From 3-1-20CM-4-69-9 sp963833655 (GTDB lineage Bacteria > Actinomycetota > Thermoleophilia > Gaiellales > Gaiellaceae), in NCBI GenBank assembly GCA_963833655.1, contig CAWHYL010000006.1, positions 465,499 through 529,498 on the forward strand: DNA of 64,000 nucleotides. The letters are read 5' to 3'. The number at the start of each line of letters is the position of its first letter. Position 1 is the stretch's first letter. The translations under genes and the position numbers were made by a program. Shown piece after piece: positions 58,068 through 64,000 of the stretch. The notes beneath the pieces were generated by a model, which did not search any database, had not been told where the DNA came from, and saw only the letters and a list, made by a program, of their open reading frames with translations.

Positions 58068-58554
58068 AGGTCGTCAGCAGCCGGTCGCAGGCGTCGGTGC
58101 TGCCACCGCGCTCGTAGCGGCAGAGCAGGAGGTACTCGGTCTTGTCGCGGAGGACGAAGGCGATCCGCTCGACGAGCTGCTTGCCGTCGCGGGTGTACTC
58201 GATATCGTACCGCCGCGCCTGCCGCCCGGCGATCGTCACGGTCTCCATGTTCCGGACCGTGCCGTTCTGCTGCCGCGCGAGCTCCGAAGCGGCGCCGTCG
58301 AGCTCGGGCACGACCTTTGCCCAGAGCGCGGGACGGAAGCGGCGCAGCAGCGGGTAGCGCGTGACCGACACGAGCTGCACTCCCTCGGATGCCTGCACCT
58401 CCCGGCCGCTGCGCGCGACGGCCCAGCCCGCCGGAGCCGAAAAGCGGTAACCCTCGCCCCGCACGAGCTTCACCGCGGGCGGTCCGCCGCCCCCGCACCC
58501 GGCGAACGTCAGTAGGGTGAGAGCGAAAGCCGCTCGTTTGCAACGATTCCTCAC
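58057..58554 (-). CDS. Putative secreted lipoprotein
   Basis: 165 residues with a lipoprotein signal (AAFALTLLTFAGC) and a single beta-rich domain: YRFSAPAGWAVARSGREVQA, VSVTRYPLL, AGRQARRYDIEYTRDGKQLV and FVLRDKTEYLLLCRYERGG. This resembles LpqN/PsbP-like folds found in actinobacterial lipoproteins, but I do not claim a family. Start GTG at 58554. Its 3' end overlaps lon. Confidence 0.75.
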   Translation of the reverse strand: MRNRCKRAAFALTLLTFAGCGGGGPPAVKLVRGEGYRFSAPAGWAVARSGREVQASEGVQLVSVTRYPLLRRFRPALWAKVVPELDGAASELARQQNGTVRNMETVTIAGRQARRYDIEYTRDGKQLVERIAFVLRDKTEYLLLCRYERGGSTDACDRLLTTFSL

Positions 58555-58596
58555 GGGTACGAACGGGCTGAGACACCAGGAAAGGACGATCGACGC

Positions 58597-59028
58597 ATGA
58601 GCAAGGCGACAAACAAGCTATTGGACCGGACGGGCAGCGCCCGGCCGTACATCGAGCGGGCGTTCACCGACGAGGACCTGCGCGACAACTTGCGCAACGC
58701 CTTCGAGTCGGCCCGCGAGGTCTACAACGAGCTGCTCGGCGGCCGCGGCGCGCTCCCCGTGGCGACTCGCGTGGCGACCGACAAGGAGATCCAGGACCGG
58801 CTCCGCGAGGCGATCGAGGAACTTCGGCAGGCCGCCGACCGCGTCCAGGGCAAAAGCGACCACGGCGCGCGCAACACGACGCTGCTGCTGACCGGGATCA
58901 TGCTCGGCATCCTCTTCAACCCGGTCACCGGCGGGCAGACGCGCAAGTGGCTGTCCGACAAGGTCTTCGGTCCGACCGACGAGTTCACGTATCAGGGCGG
59001 CGGCAACTCGGGCGTCACGTCCTCGTAG
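58597..59028 (+). CDS. Hypothetical protein with helical domain and C-terminal membrane segment
   Basis: 143 residues. The first 85 are helical and charged (AFTDEDLRDNLRNAFESARE, EIQDRLREAIEELRQAADRV); a short hydrophobic stretch (TTLLLTGIMLGILFNPVTG) follows with a PVTG turn, then a Gly/Ser-rich tail. AGGAAAGGA upstream is a good ribosome site. Similar small proteins are common in Thermoleophilia-type genomes but have no known role. Confidence 0.65.
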   Translation: MSKATNKLLDRTGSARPYIERAFTDEDLRDNLRNAFESAREVYNELLGGRGALPVATRVATDKEIQDRLREAIEELRQAADRVQGKSDHGARNTTLLLTGIMLGILFNPVTGGQTRKWLSDKVFGPTDEFTYQGGGNSGVTSS

Positions 59029-59035
59029 GCTCGAA

Positions 59036-60427
59036 CTAGCGCTTCGACGTTCCGATCACGAGCGGCCGCATCGCCCGCTGAAGCGAGCCGGGCACGAGCC
59101 CGTCCGCGGACGAGATGTCGGACGCGGTCAGGAGGATCGCGCCCGGCCTCGGCGCGTTCCCGAGCGAGTGCGCCGGCGCCCATGCATTGCCCCCGGCGAA
59201 GCTCACGTCCTGGAGGTGCTTCCACGCCATCAGGTACGTCGTCGGGTCGACGGCGCCGTCGTAGCCGAGCGCGATCAGGCCGAGCGGATGGATCTCGAAG
59301 TGGAGATGGGTCGGCGTCCCCTGCGCGTCGCCGGTGTTGCCGACGAAGCCGAGCACGTCGCCCGCGTTCACCTTGTTGCCGTTGACGGCGAGCGGCGTGA
59401 ACGCCGAGAGGTGCGCGTAGTAGAAGAGATTGCCCTGTCCGTCGCGCAGCCACAGGCGGTTGCCGCCGACCGTGTTCCAGCCGACGGAGAAGGCGGTGCC
59501 GGACGCGACGGCGAGCACCGGCGCGCCGAGGGGCGCGAAGAGGTCGTCGCCGTGATGCCAGCCGCCTGAGACGTCGCTGCGGGGGCCGCCGAAGGTGTCG
59601 GTGAACGAGGACGGCCCGTAGACGGGGAAGACGTAGCCGCCCGCGGTCAGCTTCGGCGTCACCGTCGGCGGCTGGCGCACCGGGATGCCGGTGCCCGGCT
59701 CCGGTGCCGCCGCCTTCGGCGACTTCGCCGGCTTCGGCTTGTTGTTCGTCCGGCTCGGCGTTTGCGCCGGAGGCGCCGCCACGGCCTGAGCGGCGACCTC
59801 GGCGTAGCCGACGAGGATCGTCGTACCGGCCGGAAGCCCGTCGTGGTCCGCGGTGAGGCGGATCTCGAGCGCCGTGATGCTGCCTCGGTAGCCCGTGGCA
59901 GCCGACCCGTTCCCGCCGCCGGCCAGCGCCGTCAGCGACCCCCAGTCGGCAAGCGCGACGGTCCCGCCCGACACCGGCTGGCCGAGGGCGACGAGGCCGG
60001 TGACGGCGGAGCCTGCAGTGTCGCCCTTCGCCGCGCCGACGCGTGCCGTTGCGTGCGCCTGCGCGACGATGCTCGATGCCGTGATCTCGCCGTTGAAGAC
60101 GTCGAGGTTGCTGACCGCGGCGGAAGCGGTCGCGCTCGCCTCGACGTCCGTGGAGGCAGAGGCGCTCGCGTTCGCCGAGCCGGTCGTCACGAGCGGGGCA
60201 TGCGACGTCGGATCCTCGTAGGTGAAGCCGCCGCTGAACGCGACGTGGTCGTCCGGCGCCGAGACCGCGGGCGTCGCGCCGCCGGGGCCGTTGGGAACGA
60301 CGACACGGATCGCCTGCGCGCGGGCCGTCGACCCGGAGGCCTGCGCGCCTTGCCGGCCCGCGTCGGCCGACGCGGCAGCCAGCAGGAGCACGGCGGCGAG
60401 GGGTGCGACGATCGCGCGCTTCAGCAC
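59036..60427 (-). CDS. Secreted M23-family metallopeptidase
   Basis: 463 residues. Signal peptide (LKRAIVAPLAAVLLLAAASA), an Ala/Ser-rich external domain, a Pro/Lys linker, and a C-terminal LytM domain with zinc ligands in GGWHHGDDLFAPLGAPVLAV and THLHFEIHPLG. It probably cleaves peptidoglycan crosslinks. I place the start at GTG 60427 rather than an upstream GTG because CATAAT lies 9 nt before it and the signal peptide then begins directly. A tail of about 80 residues follows the peptidase domain. Confidence 0.85.
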   Translation of the reverse strand: MLKRAIVAPLAAVLLLAAASADAGRQGAQASGSTARAQAIRVVVPNGPGGATPAVSAPDDHVAFSGGFTYEDPTSHAPLVTTGSANASASASTDVEASATASAAVSNLDVFNGEITASSIVAQAHATARVGAAKGDTAGSAVTGLVALGQPVSGGTVALADWGSLTALAGGGNGSAATGYRGSITALEIRLTADHDGLPAGTTILVGYAEVAAQAVAAPPAQTPSRTNNKPKPAKSPKAAAPEPGTGIPVRQPPTVTPKLTAGGYVFPVYGPSSFTDTFGGPRSDVSGGWHHGDDLFAPLGAPVLAVASGTAFSVGWNTVGGNRLWLRDGQGNLFYYAHLSAFTPLAVNGNKVNAGDVLGFVGNTGDAQGTPTHLHFEIHPLGLIALGYDGAVDPTTYLMAWKHLQDVSFAGGNAWAPAHSLGNAPRPGAILLTASDISSADGLVPGSLQRAMRPLVIGTSKR

Positions 60428-60459
60428 CGGTGGTGAATTATGCACTTCAGACGCACGGA

Positions 60460-61857
60460 CTAACGCACGACGGACGCGAAGGCCTCCTCGCGGTTGCCGC
60501 CGACGTCACGCGTGTCGATCCACATCGGATGGACGACGCCGCGCGCCGCTGCAACGGCCGTATAGCCGCCGTACGCCGTGCTATCGCCGAAGCCGCCGAT
60601 GCTCGCGTCCTCCCACAACACGCCGGGGCTCTCCGACGCGGATGCGGCACGCACAGGCGTCGACCACCGGCGTCCGTCCCGCGACGACGTGCACACGAAC
60701 CATGCGTGCTGCCGTTGCGAGTCGCCGCTCGTGTCGTAGTAGCAGGCCCACAGCTTCCCGGTGGCCGCGTCGACCGTGGAGGACGGCCAGAACTGATCCG
60801 TCTTCTTCTTGACGGGCCCGATCGGTCCGCGCCAGAGCGGCCGCAGCGCTCGGTCGAACACGGCGACCGCGACGTCCTGCGACTGGTCGGGGCCGTTGAC
60901 GCCGTACGTGACGAAGACACGGTCCTTGCCCAGCGAGATCGTCGGATTCGGGCCCAGGCATCTGACCGCCTGCTGCGGCAGCACGAACTTTCCGAAGATG
61001 ACGCAGCTCGCGGCCTGGCTTCCCGGCAGCGAGGCCACACCCTGTCGGACGGCGAACGTGCGGCCCCCGTTGGTCGAGCGCGCGACCCAGATCCCCTTCG
61101 CGTCGACGCCGGCCAGGTAGACGACGCCGCGCGCACCGGCTGCGATCGTGACGAGCTGCGGCTGGATGAGCTTGCGGTGGACGATCGCCGGCTGCGACCA
61201 CGTCCGTCCGCCGTCGTCACTCGAGCTGATCACGGTCGTCTGGAACTTCCGCCCGTAGAGTCGCGACCAGGCGACGTATGCGCGGCCGTCGTCGCCGACG
61301 CTGATCGCGGGCTTGTCGTCGAAGCCGAAATTGGTCGCCGGCCTGGTGACGCGCCGGACCGTCCAGGCCGCGCCGTCCCGCTTTCGGGTGCCGACGACGA
61401 GGTAGGGGGTCAGATCGGTTCCGGGGACGCAGATCGACTTCTCGGTGAACGCCACGTATTGACGTCCGTCGCGCGCGACCGCGACGGAGGGGTCGCCCCA
61501 GGAGCAGCTGTTCGGGTTGTGCTGAGGCCCCGCGCGCTCAGTCCACGTCCGACCGCCGTTCTTCGACGCGTAGACCCGAATCTCCGGCTCGAGCGACTCG
61601 TTCGACGCGCCGAACAGCACCCGCGGGTTCGACGGGTCGACGGCAAGCGCGACCTCCGTCTGCACCCCCGGCTGATTGGAGACGTCCTGCACGTTCGTCC
61701 CCGCAACCTTCCACGGGCTACCGATCGGATGGCGGTACACGAGGTAGACGATCAGCGCGCCGATCAGCGTCGCGCCGAGCACGATCACGGCCTCCCACAG
61801 CAGCTTCCGGCGGGCACGCCGCCGAGAACGGCGTTCGAGCGCATCGGCGGTCGCCAT
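60460..61857 (-). CDS. Membrane-anchored sialidase-like (BNR-repeat) protein
   Basis: 465 residues: a basic N-terminus, one helix (LWEAVIVLGATLIGALIVYL) and an external beta-propeller with Asp-box repeats such as SKNGGRTWTE, SDDGGRTWSQ, STNGGRTF and SRDGRRWSTP. Conserved sialidase catalytic residues (the Arg triad with Tyr/Glu) are not clear, so it may be a non-enzymatic propeller. ATG at 61857. It lies upstream of the M23 gene in the same orientation, 32 nt apart. Confidence 0.75.
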   Translation of the reverse strand: MATADALERRSRRRARRKLLWEAVIVLGATLIGALIVYLVYRHPIGSPWKVAGTNVQDVSNQPGVQTEVALAVDPSNPRVLFGASNESLEPEIRVYASKNGGRTWTERAGPQHNPNSCSWGDPSVAVARDGRQYVAFTEKSICVPGTDLTPYLVVGTRKRDGAAWTVRRVTRPATNFGFDDKPAISVGDDGRAYVAWSRLYGRKFQTTVISSSDDGGRTWSQPAIVHRKLIQPQLVTIAAGARGVVYLAGVDAKGIWVARSTNGGRTFAVRQGVASLPGSQAASCVIFGKFVLPQQAVRCLGPNPTISLGKDRVFVTYGVNGPDQSQDVAVAVFDRALRPLWRGPIGPVKKKTDQFWPSSTVDAATGKLWACYYDTSGDSQRQHAWFVCTSSRDGRRWSTPVRAASASESPGVLWEDASIGGFGDSTAYGGYTAVAAARGVVHPMWIDTRDVGGNREEAFASVVR

Positions 61858-61931
61858 CGTCCGGTTAGACGCCTCGCCCCACGAAAAGACTGTTAACGGA
61901 GCGTTGCGAGCCTGCGGCGCATGAGCGCCGG

Positions 61932-62327
61932 CTACTCGCCTGCAAACTGCCTGCGCGCGAACTCCCGGAAGCGCTCGCGCGCCCCGTCGTCCGGCCCGAG
62001 CGGCTCGTCGTCGGCGTACTTCGGGTCGGCGGCGATCTCGTCCGCGACAGCGCGCACCTCCCTGTGCAGCGCGTCGTGGTGCTTCGGATCGCGGAGCAGT
62101 GCCTCGACCCACGTCTCGTCTGCGTCCTCCGGCGTGCGCTCCTGCTCGAAGAGGAGCTCGCCGAGCAGGAGGCCGACGCGGATGTACGCAAACGTCCTGA
62201 ACGCGAGGATGCGATGCGGCGAGCCGACGAGCTTCTCGATCTCGGGGTCTTCGGCCTGGATCTGCGCGACGATGTCACCGACTGGCTCGTCGACGAGCGG
62301 CAGCCAGACGTCTTCCGGGCCTGCCAT
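61932..62327 (-). CDS. Hypothetical helical acidic protein
   Basis: 131 residues, mostly helical: WLPLVDEPVGDIVAQIQAED, ILAFRTFAYIRVGLLLGELL, DPKHHDALHREVRAVADEIA and a basic C-terminus. No family recognised. ATG at 62327 is chosen because TATTCT lies 6 nt before it, like other leaderless genes here; a GTG two codons upstream is less well placed. Confidence 0.6.
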   Translation of the reverse strand: MAGPEDVWLPLVDEPVGDIVAQIQAEDPEIEKLVGSPHRILAFRTFAYIRVGLLLGELLFEQERTPEDADETWVEALLRDPKHHDALHREVRAVADEIAADPKYADDEPLGPDDGARERFREFARRQFAGE

Positions 62328-62333
62328 GAGCAC

Positions 62334-62339
62334 AGAATA
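62334..62339 (-). promoter_or_regulatory. Putative -10 box for the helical protein (leaderless)
   Basis: TATTCT 6 nt before the ATG at 62327. Confidence 0.4.
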
Positions 62340-62396
62340 GACGCGCGGCTGGCGGGAGCTCGCACGTGCGTGTGCCGGCGATTCGCGATGGGACGG

Positions 62397-62765
62397 TCAG
62401 CGGTCGGAACGGCGCGCTCGCCACCCGATCTGCACGGCGACGACAACCAGCAGCCCCGCAAACAGCTTGCGTAACGTCGGCCCCGACAGCGCCTCGGCCA
62501 CAGCCGCGCCTCCCTGTGCAGCCGCGGCGGCCGCGACGCCGATCACGAGCGCGGCCTGCCAGCGCACGTTCCCGTAGCGCGCCTGGCGCCACGTCCCGAC
62601 CAGCGCCGTCGGGATGATCGCGAGCAGCGACGTCCCGGTCGCGTCGTGCTGGCTGAGGCCGAGCGCGACGAGCGTCGGCACGAACAGGATCCCGCCGCCG
62701 ACGCCGAACAACCCGGCGAGCACGCCGGCGGCAAGACCGAGGACAACGGCGAGCACGTAGCTCAT
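62397..62765 (-). CDS. TauE/SafE (TSUP) half-transporter 2
   Basis: 122 residues with about four helices and the TSUP motif GLFGVGGGILFVPTLVALGL. The usual TSUP protein has two such halves in a chain of about 250 residues; here each half is a separate gene. The ATG overlaps the TGA of the other half (ATGA), so both are made together and probably form a heterodimer that exports a sulfur-containing anion such as sulfite or sulfoacetate. Confidence 0.85.
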   Translation of the reverse strand: MSYVLAVVLGLAAGVLAGLFGVGGGILFVPTLVALGLSQHDATGTSLLAIIPTALVGTWRQARYGNVRWQAALVIGVAAAAAAQGGAAVAEALSGPTLRKLFAGLLVVVAVQIGWRARRSDR

Positions 62766-63106
62766 TTGAGAAAGAGCCAGACCGCGACACCGACGAGAAA
62801 GGCTGCGAAGAGGAGCTCGATCGTGCGCGTCCGCAACCGCTGCTGCAGCGCGGTCGCAAAGCCGACGGAGGCAGCGGCAGGGACGCCGACCAGGGCGGCA
62901 TAGGCGACGTCGACGTCCCCGTGAACGGCATACGCGATCACGCCGGAGACGGCTGTGATCCCGATCGCGGCGAGCGACGTCGCCGTCGCCGCTTGCGCCT
63001 GCCAGCTGCAAAGAAGGAGCAGCAGGGGGACGATCACGATCCCGCCTCCGACTCCGAACATCGCACTGAAGAAGCCTGCGACCAGGCCGATGAGGACGAG
63101 CCGCAC
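62762..63106 (-). CDS. TauE/SafE (TSUP) half-transporter 1
   Basis: 114 residues with four helices and SAMFGVGGGIVIVPLLLLLC, the N-terminal TSUP repeat. It ends after the fourth helix (IELLFAAFLVGVAVWLFLK) with an ordinary stop codon overlapping the next ATG, not within a domain, which argues for a true split rather than a frameshift. Start GTG, with a TAGGAT box 6 nt upstream shared with divergent otsB. Confidence 0.85.
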   Translation of the reverse strand: MRLVLIGLVAGFFSAMFGVGGGIVIVPLLLLLCSWQAQAATATSLAAIGITAVSGVIAYAVHGDVDVAYAALVGVPAAASVGFATALQQRLRTRTIELLFAAFLVGVAVWLFLK

Positions 63107-63111
63107 GCTCG

Positions 63112-63118
63112 TATCCTA
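63112..63118. promoter_or_regulatory. Shared bidirectional -10 box (otsB / TSUP)
   Basis: TATCCTA reads as TATCCT on the plus strand (6 nt before the otsB GTG) and TAGGAT on the minus strand (6 nt before the TSUP GTG). The divergent start codons are only 17 bp apart. Confidence 0.5.
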
Positions 63119-63123
63119 GGCAG

Positions 63124-63828
63124 GTGGAGCTGCTGGCCCGGCTGGCGGAGGATCCGCGCCGCGCGGCGATCTTCCTCGACGTCGACGGCGTGCTAGCTCC
63201 GATCGTCCCGCGACCCGAGGACGCACGTGTTCCGGACGGGACGCGCGCGGAGCTTCGGCGGCTTGCGGCGATCTACGCGATCGTCGCCTGCGTGTCCGGC
63301 CGCGCCGGCAACGACGCGCGCGCGATCGTGGGCGTGCAGGAGCTCACGTACGTCGGCAACCACGGCCTCGAGCTCGAGCCGCATGCTGCCGAGTGGGTCG
63401 AGCGGCTCAACGCGTTCCTCGCAACCGTGGCGTGGCCGCGGGTCGAGAACAAGGGTCTAACCGCGGCGCTCCATTACCGCAACCTGGACAACGGCGCCGC
63501 GCAGCGCGACCTCGACGCAATCGCGGAGCGCGCACGTGCTGCCGGATTCGTCGCCCGTCACGGTCGCAAGGTCCTCGAGATCATTCCCCCGCTCGAGGCG
63601 AACAAGGGGACCGCCGTTCGTCGCCTGCTCGAGGAACGGAGCCTCGAGCGTGCGCTCTACGCCGGCGACGACACGACCGACCTCGACGCGTTCGCCGCAG
63701 TTGCACGGCTCGAGCTCGGCATCCGCGTTGCTGTTGTGTCCGCCGAGGGCCCGCGTGAGCTGAAGGAACAAGCCGACATCGTGCTCGACACGCAGTCAGA
63801 GATCCTCGGGCTGCTACGCGCGCTCTAG
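63124..63828 (+). CDS. otsB: Trehalose-6-phosphate phosphatase
   Basis: 234-residue HAD-type phosphatase. Motif I FLDVDGVLAPIV (DXD), motif II VSGRAGND, and motif IV LYAGDDTTDLDAF; YVGNHGLELEP is typical of OtsB. It removes phosphate from trehalose-6-phosphate. No otsA is in the window. GTG start with an apparently leaderless promoter. Confidence 0.9.
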   Translation: MELLARLAEDPRRAAIFLDVDGVLAPIVPRPEDARVPDGTRAELRRLAAIYAIVACVSGRAGNDARAIVGVQELTYVGNHGLELEPHAAEWVERLNAFLATVAWPRVENKGLTAALHYRNLDNGAAQRDLDAIAERARAAGFVARHGRKVLEIIPPLEANKGTAVRRLLEERSLERALYAGDDTTDLDAFAAVARLELGIRVAVVSAEGPRELKEQADIVLDTQSEILGLLRAL

Positions 63829-63830
63829 CC

Positions 63831-64000
63831 TCAGTTGCCGGCGACGCGCTCCTTGGTCGTCTCGTCGAAGAGCATGACCTTGTTGCGCGGCACCGAGAAC
63901 TCGCGCTCTTCGCCGAGGGTCAGCCGATCCTCGACGGGGAGCTTCGCCTGAAGGCTCGTGCCATCCCGCGTGAGGTGCGCGAGCTGCTCGTCGCCGAGGT
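63831..64000 (-). CDS. ABC transporter ATP-binding protein, C-terminal fragment (UgpC/MsmK-like)
   Basis: The last 55 codons before a TGA at 63831; the gene runs off the window end. The sequence LTRDGTSLQAKLPVEDRLTL followed by VPRNKVMLFDETTKERVAG is the TOBE-type C-terminus of carbohydrate-uptake ABC ATPases. It ends 2 nt from convergent otsB. A trehalose or maltose transporter would fit the neighbour, but this is inference. Confidence 0.7.
   Translation of the reverse strand, partial: LGDEQLAHLTRDGTSLQAKLPVEDRLTLGEEREFSVPRNKVMLFDETTKERVAGN

Noticed and set aside
62397..63106. Frameshifted TauE/SafE pseudogene
   Set aside because: The first half ends after a complete helix with an ATGA overlap to a proper start for the second half, so two coupled genes are more likely than a broken one.
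1..64000. tRNA, rRNA, tmRNA, SRP RNA or RNase P RNA genes
   Set aside because: No T-arm GGTTCGA context with a matching acceptor stem and no conserved cores of the larger RNAs were found by eye; a covariance search would be needed to exclude weak cases.

Overview
The window is a dense, GC-rich chromosome segment with a strong preference for G or C at third codon positions. Gene content points to an aerobic, Gram-positive-type actinobacterium, most likely of the Thermoleophilia/Gaiellales kind (inference). The indicators are a PknB-PstP-RodA-PbpA-FHA cell-wall signalling cluster, SufU-type Fe-S assembly, a type A2 heme-copper oxidase, a WYL regulator, GTG/TTG starts and many apparently leaderless promoters. 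I see no rRNA, tRNA, phage, insertion sequence or CRISPR array.

Layout. 1-3.1 kb: a multi-sensor histidine kinase. 3.2-8.4 kb: a cytochrome oxidase operon (ctaC, ctaD, ctaE) interleaved with two Usp-like genes sharing a V(V/I)ANETV motif. 8.4-13.3 kb: a minus-strand block with a thioesterase, a diheme cytochrome c, a STAS protein, a TPR protein, an amidohydrolase, tatC and tatA. 13.4-21.7 kb: a suf operon (sufC, sufB, two VOC genes, sufD, a metalloprotease, sufS, sufU, Rieske, tag, methyltransferase), followed by a short orphan transcript with its own terminator. 21.9-28.2 kb: an SDR-like protein, dcd, a glycosidase-like protein, gabT, a four-copy 101-bp repeat and a receptor-like Ser/Thr kinase. 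28.2-37.8 kb: the minus-strand cluster kinase-fhaA-fhaB-pstP-rodA-pbpA-pknB-ddl. 37.9-43.2 kb: two membrane proteins, a tandem repeat that copied the 3' end of a gene, an HNH protein, a sulfurtransferase, an SDR and a C39 peptidase. 43.2-47.4 kb: the nitrogen operon glnA-GNAT-glnB-amt, with an amt relic downstream. 47.4-52.9 kb: a WYL regulator divergent from a cupin, an ABC exporter and rhamnose-precursor genes. 53-64 kb: MMPL, hsp20, lon, secreted proteins, a split TauE-like transporter, otsB and the end of an ABC ATPase.

Highlights. (1) The glnA leader carries two hexaloop hairpins, the second of which is mutually exclusive with a strong terminator; this is the architecture of ANTAR-controlled antitermination. 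(2) The same operon has lost both classic nucleotidylation tyrosines (GlnA Tyr397 and GlnB Tyr51 are Phe) and carries a phosphinothricin-type acetyltransferase between glnA and glnB. (3) Five genes have no plausible ATG/GTG/TTG start but a CTG in the right place, four of them as a CTGA overlap with the upstream stop. (4) There is a dispersed double-hairpin repeat family with a constant tail and a changing second stem, and a second family rich in GCGAAGC mini-hairpin sequences. (5) About sixteen genes have a TANNNT or similar -10 box only 6-9 nt before the start codon, suggesting widespread leaderless transcription.
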